NCBI GenBank assembly: GCA_003156235.1
Contig: PMGP01000422.1
Coordinates: forward strand, 219-24,517
DNA: 24,299 nt
Source: Acidobacteriaceae bacterium
GTDB lineage: Bacteria > Acidobacteriota > Terriglobia > Terriglobales > Acidobacteriaceae
Reading direction: 5' to 3'
A model generated the notes under the pieces. It was not told where the DNA came from. It made no database searches and saw only the letters and a program-made list of their open reading frames with translations. The position numbers and the translations under genes were made by a program. This document shows positions 13,269-20,738 of the stretch, piece by piece. Position 1 is the first letter of the stretch. The number at the start of each line of letters is the position of its first letter.

Positions 13269-14555
13269 ATGAGAATTTGCATTGTTGCCGAACATGCCTC
13301 AACACGATTCGGCGGCGAGGCCATCCTTCCGGTGCACTACTTTCGCCTGCTGCGATCTCGCGGCGTCGAGTGCTGGATGGTTGTGCATGCGCGAACGCAA
13401 AGTGAAGTGATGGAAATGTTCCCGAACGAAATTGACCGCATTCTGTTTGTTCCCGACCGATGGATTCAAAAGCTGCTTTTCTATCTGAGCCGCTTTCTTC
13501 CCAGGCGGCTGTCTGAAGCCACGCTGGGCCTTCTCAACCAGCTCATCACGCAATTCTGTCAACGCGCGATCGTACGCGGGCTGATCCGCGACCGACGCAT
13601 TGACGTGATTCACCAGCCCATTCCAGTTGCTCCGCGCTTCCCTTCCGTGCTCTTCGGCCTGGGCGCCCCGGTGGTGATTGGTCCGCTGAATGGCGGAATG
13701 GATTATCCACCGGCCTTTCGCCGCTCTGAATCGTGGATGACCCGTGTGGCACTTGTCATTGCCCGTCTGTTTGCGAATGTTGGAAACACGCTGCTGCCGG
13801 GCAAAAAGTACGCCAGCGTAGTGCTGGTGGCCAATGAACGTACGCGCCGTTCTCTGCCCTCGGGAATTCGCGGCAGAGTGGTCGAGTTAGTGGAGAATGG
13901 AATCGACGTTGGCATTTGGCAAAGCGCGCAGGGTACCTCCGTGAACGCGGTTCCGCGCTTTGTCTTTATTGGACGCCTAATGGATTGGAAGGCTGTGGAT
14001 GTTGCGATCCGGGCGCTCGCAAATGTTCCCTCCGCTGAACTCGACATCATTGGCGATGGCCCCATGCTGAATGCATGGCAATCGCTCGCGGCGGAACTGG
14101 GATTGAAGGATCGCGTTCACTTTTCAGGCTGGCTGACGCAGAGCGAATGTGCCAATCGATTGCTGAATTCCATTGCGCTGGTATTGCCGAGTCTGTATGA
14201 GTGCGGCGGCGCAGTTGTGCTGGAAGCCATGGCCATGGGCAAGCCGGTAATCGCTACCCGCTGGGGCGGTCCCGCGGATTATCTGGACTCTTCCTGCGGG
14301 GTGTTTGTGGAGCCGGAGAGCTATGCGGGCCTGGTAGCAGGATTTGCCGAGGCGATGCGCAGGCTGCTCGACTCCCCCAGCCTTGCCAGATCCATGGGCG
14401 CCGCGGGACGCGTGCGTGCGGTTCGCGATTTCGACTGGCAGCACAAAGTAGATAAAATGATCGGCATTTATCGTTCTGTTGCGGAAAACTTGGACGTTCC
14501 CCGCAAGTTGAAAACAACCAGCATTTCCAACGCCACAGCATCCGAAACCAACTGA
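13269..14555 (+). CDS. Glycosyltransferase family 4 (GT-B)
   Basis: A 428-residue protein of normal GT4 length. The N-terminal Rossmann half starts MRICIVAEHAS and has the glycine pair FGGEA for acceptor binding. The C-terminal half has the donor-binding residues Arg236 and Lys241 (GRLMDWK) and the EX7E pair Glu311/Glu319 in ECGGAVVLEAMAMG, typical of retaining GT4 enzymes. It is expected to be cytoplasmic or peripheral at the inner membrane, moving an activated sugar onto a lipid-linked or natural-product acceptor. Only six bases separate it from the previous gene, so it belongs to the same operon. No strong ribosome binding site precedes it, consistent with coupled translation. The sugar and acceptor cannot be read from sequence. 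Confidence 0.88.
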   Translation: MRICIVAEHASTRFGGEAILPVHYFRLLRSRGVECWMVVHARTQSEVMEMFPNEIDRILFVPDRWIQKLLFYLSRFLPRRLSEATLGLLNQLITQFCQRAIVRGLIRDRRIDVIHQPIPVAPRFPSVLFGLGAPVVIGPLNGGMDYPPAFRRSESWMTRVALVIARLFANVGNTLLPGKKYASVVLVANERTRRSLPSGIRGRVVELVENGIDVGIWQSAQGTSVNAVPRFVFIGRLMDWKAVDVAIRALANVPSAELDIIGDGPMLNAWQSLAAELGLKDRVHFSGWLTQSECANRLLNSIALVLPSLYECGGAVVLEAMAMGKPVIATRWGGPADYLDSSCGVFVEPESYAGLVAGFAEAMRRLLDSPSLARSMGAAGRVRAVRDFDWQHKVDKMIGIYRSVAENLDVPRKLKTTSISNATASETN

Positions 14556-14601
14556 AGAAAGCATGTATGGGCGTGAATCTCAAGAGTGATAAGTCGCAGG
14601 C

Positions 14602-14607
14602 GGAGGT
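14602..14607 (+). promoter_or_regulatory. Ribosome binding site of the second GT4 gene
   Basis: GGAGGT lies seven to eight bases before the ATG at 14614. It is the best Shine-Dalgarno match in the window and fixes that start. This gene can initiate independently of the gene upstream, from which it is separated by 58 bases. Confidence 0.75.
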
Positions 14608-14613
14608 CGAACA

Positions 14614-15912
14614 ATGGCTGCAAATGTAGAACTACGAACGGATTTTGTGCTTCGTTCGGAAGTCTTGACGGCCAAGACCCCGAATGCTAGTCCACCGCGT
14701 CTTCTCTATCTTTTAAGCCGCTATCCGGGTATCTCGCATACTTTCTTCCTGAACGAAATTCAGGAACTGAGAAAGCATGGCTTCATTGTTGAGGCCGCCT
14801 CCATCAACCAGCCTGACCGTTCACGCTCGTCGATGCCCGCGGCCGAGATTGAAGAAACGGAAAGGACCTTCTACATCAAGTCCGCAGGCGCCAAGCGGGC
14901 GGCGGTGGTTGCGGCCAGAACGCTTCTGTTGAGACCGATGGTGTTTGTCCGCGGGTTGCGGGCTGCTCTGCGCATGGGACAATGGGACTTAAGAGCCACT
15001 CTTTATGCGCTCTTTTACTTCGCGGAGGCGCTCATTCTGGGTGACTGGATGCGCTCGCGAGGTCATCAACATCTGCACATCCACTTCTGCGGGCCGGTAG
15101 CGACGGTTGGTATGCTAGCGTCCATGGCATGGGGATTCACATACTCCCTGACCGTGCATGGCCCGGACGAATTCTACGATGTGGAGAAGTTTTATCTTCG
15201 CCAGAAAGTCGAACAGGCAAAATTCATCCTGTGCATCAGCAACTTTTGCCGCAGCCAACTCATGCGCATTGCTGCTCCTGAGCACTGGGACAAGATGCGC
15301 GTGGTGCGCCTGGGAGTCGATCTGAATGTATTCTTACCGATGCCGCCGGGGCTTGAACCGGATCTCGGGTTGGAGATTCTTTGCGTGGGCAGGCTGGTTC
15401 CGTCGAAAGGCCAGCTTATTTTATTGCGCGCCTGCGCTATCCTGCTCTCCAGAGGCCGCGAAATCCGGGTGCGTATGGTGGGCGATGGGCCAGATCTTCA
15501 ACATTTGCAATCATTCGCGGAGCAGGAGGGTATTCCGACGGTCTTCGAAGGAGCAAAGAGCCACGACGAGACGCGCCAGCTTCTGGGACGCGCGGACATC
15601 TTCGCCCTGGCCAGTTTTGCCGAGGGTGTTCCAGTTGCGCTGATGGAGGCGATGGCGATGGAGGTGCCATGCGTCAGCACCAGCATTGCCGGAATTCCCG
15701 AACTGATTCGCGATGGGCTTGATGGACTGCTTGTTCCCGCCTCCGATGCGGAAGCGCTGGCAGCGGCGCTCGAACGCCTCGCTGAAGATCCGCTCCTGCG
15801 GCGCAGCCTTGGGCTTGCCGGCCGCAAGCGAGTCCACGATCTTTACAATCTGCCGGAAAATGTAAGCTCGCTCGCATCTGTGTTTCGCGAAAAAGCATCC
15901 AATAGCATTTGA
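14614..15912 (+). CDS. Glycosyltransferase family 4, WcaL/EpsD-like
   Basis: A 432-residue GT4 enzyme. The start LLYLLSRYPGISHTFFLNEIQ is typical of the colanic acid/exopolysaccharide glycosyltransferase group: the S(R/K)YP and SxTFxxxEI pattern, then a helical stretch around 100-150 and HIHFCGPVA. The C-terminal donor domain has Arg260 and Lys265 (GRLVPSK) and the EX7E pair Glu337/Glu345 in EGVPVALMEAMAMEVP. GIPELIRDGLDGLLVP follows, the usual loop of this family. The start is set by the strong GGAGGT upstream. It ends 16 bases before the GT2 gene. The role is sugar transfer on a surface glycan, or on the product of the NRPS if the operon is functionally unified. Confidence 0.88.
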   Translation: MAANVELRTDFVLRSEVLTAKTPNASPPRLLYLLSRYPGISHTFFLNEIQELRKHGFIVEAASINQPDRSRSSMPAAEIEETERTFYIKSAGAKRAAVVAARTLLLRPMVFVRGLRAALRMGQWDLRATLYALFYFAEALILGDWMRSRGHQHLHIHFCGPVATVGMLASMAWGFTYSLTVHGPDEFYDVEKFYLRQKVEQAKFILCISNFCRSQLMRIAAPEHWDKMRVVRLGVDLNVFLPMPPGLEPDLGLEILCVGRLVPSKGQLILLRACAILLSRGREIRVRMVGDGPDLQHLQSFAEQEGIPTVFEGAKSHDETRQLLGRADIFALASFAEGVPVALMEAMAMEVPCVSTSIAGIPELIRDGLDGLLVPASDAEALAAALERLAEDPLLRRSLGLAGRKRVHDLYNLPENVSSLASVFREKASNSI

Positions 15913-15928
15913 AAGGACTGTTCATCAT

Positions 15929-16924
15929 TTGACTTCTTCTTCGTTCCAATTCGATGTCTCCGTCGTAATCGTGTCCTTCAACACGCGCGACCTGCTGCGG
16001 GAATGCCTGCAATCGGTCTTTCGCGAGAGCGGCTCGCTGCGCGTTCAGGTCATCGTGGTCGATAATGCTTCAACGGACGGTTCTCCCGAGATGGTCGCGC
16101 AGGAGTTTCCGGAAGTGCTGTTGATGCGCAGTGATGTCAATCTCGGATTTGGCCCGGCAAATAACCTCGGCTTTCGGTCGGCAGACGGACGCTATTTTGT
16201 GCTCCTCAACTCCGACGCATTCCTGACTGAAGGATCGCTGCAGCGCTCCGTGGCCCACATGGACGCAAACCCCGGCGCGGGCCTTGGTGGCGGTCGCCTG
16301 ACCGGGCGCGATGGATCGTTGCAGCCATCGGCGCGTATGTTTCCCACGGTCGCCGGCGACTTGCTTGTTCTTTCCGGGCTTGCGGCCCGCTTTCCGCGCT
16401 CCCGCTTCTTTGGACGCGCTGACCGCACTTGGGCAAGCCCTATGGAGGCTGCCGAGATCGACTGGGTTCCCGGCGCCTACTCGATTATCCGCGCTGAAGC
16501 GCTGGAGTCCGTAGGCTATTTCGATCCACGATTCTTTCTTTATTACGAAGAAGTTGACCTGTGCAAACGCATCAAGAACGCAGGGTACTCGATCTGGTAT
16601 TGGCCGGATATCGTAGTCGTGCATATCGGTGGCGAGTCCTCACGTCAGGTGCGGTCACTTCAACTCTCGCGCACCGGCACACAGCTCACGTTATGGCGCA
16701 TGCGAAGTATGTTGCTTTATTACCGGAAGCATCATGGGTTGTTCGCATGGTTGACAATGGCGGTGGAGGCGGTCTGGTATTGGCTACGGTCGCAGCGCAG
16801 GCGGTGGAGCAGGAATCCGGATCGCCGCGCCAGCGCCCGCGCTGATCGATACTTGATCTCGATCATGAACCAAGCGTGGCGCGATACGAGAGGCGGGCGT
16901 TGTTCTCCAGAGCAGCCTTGGTGA
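15929..16924 (+). CDS. Glycosyltransferase family 2, rhamnosyltransferase (WbbL)-like
   Basis: A 331-residue GT2 enzyme that starts at TTG; a weak AAAGGA lies upstream and no ATG or GTG is available before the conserved core. The GT-A fold is clear: VSVVIVSFNT at the N-terminus, VVDNASTDGS, NLGFGPANNLG, and the metal-binding LLNSDAFL (Asn94-Ser95-Asp96-Ala97). Later come WVPGAYSIIRAEAL and the catalytic region FFLYYEEVDLCKRIK. Many members of this group add rhamnose in O-antigen or glycolipid synthesis. The C-terminus is Arg/Trp-rich (SQRRRWSRNPDRR) and may contact the membrane. The stop overlaps a GTG that could start the next gene (GTGA at 16921). Confidence 0.88.
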   Translation: MTSSSFQFDVSVVIVSFNTRDLLRECLQSVFRESGSLRVQVIVVDNASTDGSPEMVAQEFPEVLLMRSDVNLGFGPANNLGFRSADGRYFVLLNSDAFLTEGSLQRSVAHMDANPGAGLGGGRLTGRDGSLQPSARMFPTVAGDLLVLSGLAARFPRSRFFGRADRTWASPMEAAEIDWVPGAYSIIRAEALESVGYFDPRFFLYYEEVDLCKRIKNAGYSIWYWPDIVVVHIGGESSRQVRSLQLSRTGTQLTLWRMRSMLLYYRKHHGLFAWLTMAVEAVWYWLRSQRRRWSRNPDRRASARADRYLISIMNQAWRDTRGGRCSPEQPW

Positions 16925-17565
16925 GCGCATCCGTCGGAAAGACGAAGATCGATATGTCCGCTAACATGATACGCCGCAAGCTAAAGTCGTCATTTACATC
17001 GCTTTTGTCGTCGCTCTACCGGGCAACGTCGGGGCTGCGGAGAAACCTGGAGCGCATCCGCAACCACGCCCTGCTTTCGTCCTGCCTGGCTTTACCGGTT
17101 GATGCGTCGGTGGTTGTTCTTGGTCCGCCGGATGTGCATGGCACGGGCATGATCCGCTTTGGAAAGGACGTGCTCTTGTATCCCGCGCTGTATCTTGAAA
17201 CAGAGGAGAGCGGTTCGATCAAGATCGGCGACGGAGTCGTGATTTCGCGCGGTGTTCACATCGTCGCGCGCTGCAAAATTACAATCGGCGAAGGCACGAT
17301 GATCGGCGAGTACACCAGCATCCGCGATGCAAATCACGTTCGCGTGCCGGGTTTGACGATTCGCGATTCAGGCCACAGCGCACGGCCCATCACAATCGGC
17401 ACTGAGGTGTGGATTGGCCGCGGCGTGACCGTTCTGGGAGGTGTCACCATCGGAGACGGCGCCACCGTCGGGGCCAACGCGGTGGTCACCCGCGATGTAC
17501 CCGCGGGAGCGACAGTTGTGGGTGTGCCTGCGCGAGTTGTCGACGCTCTCCAAACCAACCGATGA
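16921..17565 (+). CDS. Left-handed beta-helix (hexapeptide) acyltransferase
   Basis: About 214 residues if it starts at the GTG that overlaps the previous stop (GTGA). An ATG at 16954 gives 203 residues and is equally possible; an upstream ATG at 16876 would overlap the GT2 gene by 49 bases and adds Arg-rich, shadow-like sequence. From about residue 80 the protein shows hexapeptide turns (IKIGDGVVISRG, ITIGEGTMIGEY, ITIGTEVWIGRG, VTIGDGATVGAN) and ends in GATVVGVPARVV. This is the standard C-terminus of O-acetyltransferases of the LbH class. His in the DANHVR and DSGHSARP region is a candidate catalytic residue. It probably acetylates a sugar hydroxyl or amine made by the neighbouring glycosyltransferases, or the peptide. 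The family is certain; the start and substrate are not. Confidence 0.85.
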   Translation: MSASVGKTKIDMSANMIRRKLKSSFTSLLSSLYRATSGLRRNLERIRNHALLSSCLALPVDASVVVLGPPDVHGTGMIRFGKDVLLYPALYLETEESGSIKIGDGVVISRGVHIVARCKITIGEGTMIGEYTSIRDANHVRVPGLTIRDSGHSARPITIGTEVWIGRGVTVLGGVTIGDGATVGANAVVTRDVPAGATVVGVPARVVDALQTNR

Positions 17566-17652
17566 ATCATGCGAGTGAGATTGCGCTGGACCTGACCAGC
17601 TCAAACACCCTTGTGGATGTGGATGCGGAGATTCGGCAGTTATCGACGCGAG
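17562..17652 (+). pseudogene. Stump of a coupled gene start, cut off by the convergent GT4 gene
   Basis: An ATG at 17562 overlaps the stop of the acyltransferase gene (ATGA), the same junction used three times earlier in this operon. The first ~35 codons give a protein-like sequence (MNHASEIALDLTSSN, then VDVDAEIRQLSTRVMALW). Beyond about 17665 the frame stays open to 17999 but becomes rich in Arg, Cys and Pro, as expected for the antisense of the GT4 gene. I read it as the 5' end of a further operon gene whose remainder was lost at a rearrangement. It could also be a genuine short ORF or chance. I do not recognise its family. Confidence 0.4.
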
Positions 17653-18855
17653 TTATGGCACTCTGGATAGCTTTTCATAACGATACAGCGGATAGATACC
17701 GGATGAGAGCCTGTGGTCGAAGAGCCATTCGCGGTCCGCTGGTGAGTCACCTATCCATCGTTCCAGCGCCTCGGCCCACTTTACAGGAAGTTGCAATTGG
17801 TTCCACGTCTGCGCTGAAGCAACCGACAGGCTCCGATACAGGCCGCTGTCTGAAAGCAGCCTCTCGATCGCTGCGGCAAGCGCAGGTACATTGCCGGCGG
17901 AAAAGATCAGTGCGTCCACTTCGTGCGTTAAATTGGCCCGAAACATCGGATGGTCCGATGCCACTACAGGCGTGCGCGCGCAAAGAGCCTCATAGATAGT
18001 CATGGGAAAGCCTTCAGAGTATTCGTGTCTGCTGGGTACAACCACAAGGTCGGCCTGGCGCATCTCCTCAAGCACTTTTTCGTGCGGCAAAAGCCCTTGG
18101 AATCTGACGCAATCCTCGATCTGCAGCTTTTTGGCCAAGGCCGTAAATGCTGGGATATCACCGCTTCCCACAACCTTGAGAGTCACGCGCGTCTTTGTGA
18201 ACTTCAGCCGGGCGACCGCTTGCAGCACGTCGCCTATGCCTTTGGCTTCGGTAACCATGCCTGCATAAAGCGCTTCGTACGAAGCCTGGCTTTGCAAACT
18301 CTTGACTTCCGCAGCCGGAGTGACTAGCGCAGGCCAATCCCAAGGAATTGTTTTATCCGCGCTCACGCCGATATTCCTCAGCGAAATGCAGGAATTCAGG
18401 CCGTGATTGAATATCCATTCGATTCGCTTATCATTCAGCAGCTTTGCCCACCGGCGGCTGTGAATGTAGCCGCGAATCCCTTTAGACGAGAACGAGTCGG
18501 CGAGAACAGCAATCGTCCGAAAAGGTTGCGAAATCGCCCACTTCAGCAAATGCATCGCAGGCATACGGACAATCAGCCGATCCGGTTTCTCTCGAGCCAC
18601 CAAGTCGATTAACGCGCGCTCGTCGAATGGAGCGGAAAAACCGGCGCCAATCGCATGAACGCCGTTATCGAGCAGTTCATCGTAAGCGGTTTCCGTAAGG
18701 CCGCAGATTACAGCCACAGATTCACAGCAATGAGCAAGCTGCGCGACAGCATCGACGGAATACTTCTGCGCGTAGTATGTTTCTTGCCCAGTGGCATCTA
18801 TGCGGCCTGCGGCCTCCCGATAGTCTCCGGCGTATTGCACGATCACTATTCGCAT
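17653..18855 (-). CDS. Glycosyltransferase family 4, minus strand
   Basis: A 400-residue GT-B enzyme. It starts MRIVIVQYAGDYREAAGRID; the C-terminal donor half contains YAGMVTEAKGIGDVLQA, VVGSGD, and the EX7E pair Glu281/Glu289 in SEGFPMTIYEALCARTPVVAS. The basic residue pair of the donor site is incomplete: Lys205 is present but the usual Arg of the GRL motif is Met200. Activity or donor choice may therefore differ from classical members. It lies opposite to and convergent with the NRPS-GT operon, so it has its own promoter upstream of 18855. It shares its upstream region with the plus-strand genes from 19030. No clear Shine-Dalgarno precedes the ATG. The role is likely surface polysaccharide or glycoconjugate synthesis. 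Confidence 0.85.
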   Translation of the reverse strand: MRIVIVQYAGDYREAAGRIDATGQETYYAQKYSVDAVAQLAHCCESVAVICGLTETAYDELLDNGVHAIGAGFSAPFDERALIDLVAREKPDRLIVRMPAMHLLKWAISQPFRTIAVLADSFSSKGIRGYIHSRRWAKLLNDKRIEWIFNHGLNSCISLRNIGVSADKTIPWDWPALVTPAAEVKSLQSQASYEALYAGMVTEAKGIGDVLQAVARLKFTKTRVTLKVVGSGDIPAFTALAKKLQIEDCVRFQGLLPHEKVLEEMRQADLVVVPSRHEYSEGFPMTIYEALCARTPVVASDHPMFRANLTHEVDALIFSAGNVPALAAAIERLLSDSGLYRSLSVASAQTWNQLQLPVKWAEALERWIGDSPADREWLFDHRLSSGIYPLYRYEKLSRVP

Positions 18856-18878
18856 AGCTTTAGTTTATTGCATAGCTT
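18852..18878 (-). repeat. Nine-base direct repeat at the start of the minus-strand GT4 gene
   Basis: AAGCTATGC (minus-strand reading) occurs twice with an 18-base period, at 18878-18870 and 18860-18852. The second copy contains the start codon. The ATG in the first copy is in frame but is followed at once by CAA TAA, so it cannot be the start. The pair may be an operator or a slippage duplication. Confidence 0.4.
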
Positions 18879-18921
18879 CGAGCGGTGGCATTTGAAAGTG
18901 GAGGTGCGCTGGCGACGGTGA

Positions 18922-18949
18922 TTGGGGCTTGCACTTCGCAGGGTATTAT
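18922..18949 (+). promoter_or_regulatory. Possible sigma-70-like promoter for the 19030-20641 gene pair
   Basis: TTGGGG (18922-18927) and TATTAT (18944-18949) are separated by 16 bases, about 80 bases before the ATG at 19030. The boxes are imperfect. The 174-base divergent region (18856-19029) must contain promoters for both directions, and this is the best plus-strand candidate I see in it. Confidence 0.3.
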
Positions 18950-19019
18950 TACTTCAGCGCGAAGACTACGCCCCGCTCATTCAGGAGGCGCCGGTTTCCC
19001 ATGCAGAATACGTTTGAGT

Positions 19020-19023
19020 GAGG
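19020..19023 (+). promoter_or_regulatory. Ribosome binding site that fixes the start at 19030
   Basis: GAGG is placed six bases before the ATG at 19030. It supports that codon over the in-frame GTG at 19018, which would place the GAGG inside the coding sequence. Confidence 0.6.
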
Positions 19024-19029
19024 TCAGGG

Positions 19030-19605
19030 ATGTTCGAGAATATTCGCGAAGATTGGCAGACGCACGGCCGTCAACTCTCCCGTCAGGGTTTGTGGGCTTT
19101 GGCCGTCTATCGTTTTGGACGATGGCGCTACACCATTCGCTGGCGCTGGCTGCGTATGCCGTTCTCCTTTCTCTATAAAGTGTTGAAGACTGTCTCCGAG
19201 GTGCTAACAGGCATCGAGCTTCCCTGCGAGGTCACGCTGGGGCGGCGATTTCGAATCGATCATTTCGGGGGAATTGTCATTAGCGGCGATGCCGTCTTTG
19301 GAGATGATTGCGTGATTCGCAACGGAGTCACGGTAGGACTGAAGCATACAGGCAGCCGCGGAGCACCGGTTCTCGGCAACCGCGTGGATATAGGCGCTGG
19401 AGCCAAGATTCTAGGCGCAATCAGGATAGGAGACGATGTGCAGATCGGCGCCAACGCGGTGGTGCTCACGGACGTTCCTTCCAACTCCGTTGCGGTCGGG
19501 GTTCCGGCGCGTGTGCTTCCTCGAAAATCCGCGTCGGCTACAAGCGAGGAAGTGGTGTATGCCGAGAATGAGCGAGAGTGGAGTATGCATGCAGAACGGA
19601 GTTGA
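19030..19605 (+). CDS. Serine O-acetyltransferase-like (CysE C-domain type) LbH acyltransferase
   Basis: A 191-residue protein starting MFENIREDWQTHGRQLSRQG. The C-terminal half is the left-handed beta-helix of the CysE family: LGRRFRIDHFGGIVISGDAVFGDDC, then IRNGVTVGLKHTG, GAPVLGNRVDIGAGAKILGAIRIGDD, and SNSVAVGVPARV. The Asp-His in FRIDHFGG matches the catalytic pair of serine acetyltransferases. The N-terminal helical domain is much shorter than in housekeeping CysE (about 270 residues). The residues at 20-60 (LYRFGRW-like) are typical of the short forms found in exopolysaccharide loci. An acetyl- or acyltransferase acting on sugars is therefore as likely as cysteine synthesis. It overlaps the following GT2 gene by 17 bases, so the two are co-expressed. 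Confidence 0.85.
   Translation: MFENIREDWQTHGRQLSRQGLWALAVYRFGRWRYTIRWRWLRMPFSFLYKVLKTVSEVLTGIELPCEVTLGRRFRIDHFGGIVISGDAVFGDDCVIRNGVTVGLKHTGSRGAPVLGNRVDIGAGAKILGAIRIGDDVQIGANAVVLTDVPSNSVAVGVPARVLPRKSASATSEEVVYAENEREWSMHAERS
19580..19583 (+). promoter_or_regulatory. Ribosome binding site that fixes the GT2 start at 19589
   Basis: GGAG lies five bases before the ATG at 19589, within the end of the acyltransferase gene. In-frame ATGs at 19559 and 19568 lack a comparable site. Confidence 0.6.
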
Positions 19606-20641
19606 AAGCATTTTGGACCCTCGCGCGGACGCTACTCTGCCGTCAATTTCGATTGTTGTGATCGGACGCAATGAAGGGCAGCGGCTTGCCTTGTGCCTTG
19701 AGTCGATTCAGAAGGTGCGAGGCGTTGTTGTGGATGAAGTGATCTATGCCGATTCCGCATCGAGCGATGGCAGCCCGGAGGTGGCGTCCCGGTATGGCGC
19801 TACCGTGATCGTGGTTCGCCCGGAGAGGCCGACTGCGGCGATTGGGCGCAACGCCGGCTGGCGGCGCGCGACATCAGATCTGATTCTTTTTCTCGACGGA
19901 GACACAGTGCTGCACACGGACTTCGCACAGGCTGCATGTCGCGCGTTGCAGCAAGAGTCTTCCATTGCGGTCGTCTGGGGGCATCGCCGCGAGATTTATC
20001 CCCAGGTATCTGTCTATAACCGCGTCCTCGACCTTGACTGGGTCTATCCGCCAGGGCTCACACAATTTTGCGGCGGCGACGTGCTGATGCGCCGCCAAGT
20101 TCTGCTTGAGACGGGAGGCTTCGATGAGAGCTTGATCGCCGGAGAAGAGCCTGAGCTTTGCCGGCGTATCAGGGCGCGGGGATACGGCATACTGCACATC
20201 GACTGCGCCATGACCGGGCACGATTTGCAGATCACGCGCTGGAGCCAATACTGGAAGCGTGCCACAAGGGCTGGCCATGCCTATGCGGAAGTATCGGAGC
20301 GCTTCAGAAACAGCGAGGATCCATTCTGGACCTCCGACCGAAGACGAAACCTAATGCGCGGAAGCTGCTGGCTCATCTCGCTGGCCGCCGCCATCGTCAA
20401 CATCCCATTCTTCGGCCTTGTTCCCGTTGCGCTCTGGCTTTGCTTGCTGTTGCTGTTGTCCTTGCGCTCGGCGTGGATGGCTCGCTGGAAGCGAAGCACG
20501 CCAGAAACCCTGCTGCTCTATGGAATTCACTCGCATCTTCAACAGATCCCTATCTTCATGGGACAACTGCAATATGAACTGAGCAAGATGCGGAGAAAAA
20601 CGCAGAAGCTGATCGAGTACAAAGAGAGACGCACAGATTGA
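19589..20641 (+). CDS. Glycosyltransferase family 2 with C-terminal membrane segment
   Basis: A 350-residue GT2 enzyme. ISIVVIGRNEGQRL opens the GT-A domain, then VDEVIYADSASSDGS, GRNAGWRRA and the DXD motif LILFLDGDTVL (Asp103 and Asp105). Further on are FCGGDVLMRRQVLLETGGFDE and the acidic AGEEPELCRRIRARG, where the catalytic base is expected. After the catalytic domain a hydrophobic stretch (SCWLISLAAAIVNIPFFGLV and on) forms one or two membrane helices. The enzyme therefore probably works at the cytoplasmic membrane on a lipid-linked acceptor. The start at 19589 is set by GGAG. The 17-base overlap with the CysE-like gene makes them a two-gene unit. It could add a sugar to exopolysaccharide repeat units or to the NRPS product. 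Confidence 0.87.
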   Translation: MQNGVESILDPRADATLPSISIVVIGRNEGQRLALCLESIQKVRGVVVDEVIYADSASSDGSPEVASRYGATVIVVRPERPTAAIGRNAGWRRATSDLILFLDGDTVLHTDFAQAACRALQQESSIAVVWGHRREIYPQVSVYNRVLDLDWVYPPGLTQFCGGDVLMRRQVLLETGGFDESLIAGEEPELCRRIRARGYGILHIDCAMTGHDLQITRWSQYWKRATRAGHAYAEVSERFRNSEDPFWTSDRRRNLMRGSCWLISLAAAIVNIPFFGLVPVALWLCLLLLLSLRSAWMARWKRSTPETLLLYGIHSHLQQIPIFMGQLQYELSKMRRKTQKLIEYKERRTD

Positions 20642-20738
20642 AATCGGCAGGAATGCGCCATTCACATACCTTTCTAACCCCCAATCAAGCCGCAAAAAGT
20701 CAACTACGAAAAGACTGCTCTTTCGGAAAGCGGCGGCC

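Noticed and set aside
16876..16920. ATG at 16876 as the start of the LbH acyltransferase
   Set aside because: It overlaps the GT2 gene by 49 bases, has no ribosome binding site, and the added residues match an out-of-frame reading of the GT2 C-terminus.
18885..19178. 97-codon plus-strand ORF in the divergent intergenic region
   Set aside because: It runs out of frame into the CysE-like gene, has no ribosome binding site and an Arg/Ser-rich, non-conserved look.
20708..20724. Hairpin (AAAGA-CTGC-TCTTT) before the TonB receptor gene
   Set aside because: Only five mostly A-T pairs and no following U-run; too weak to call a terminator, riboswitch or operator.
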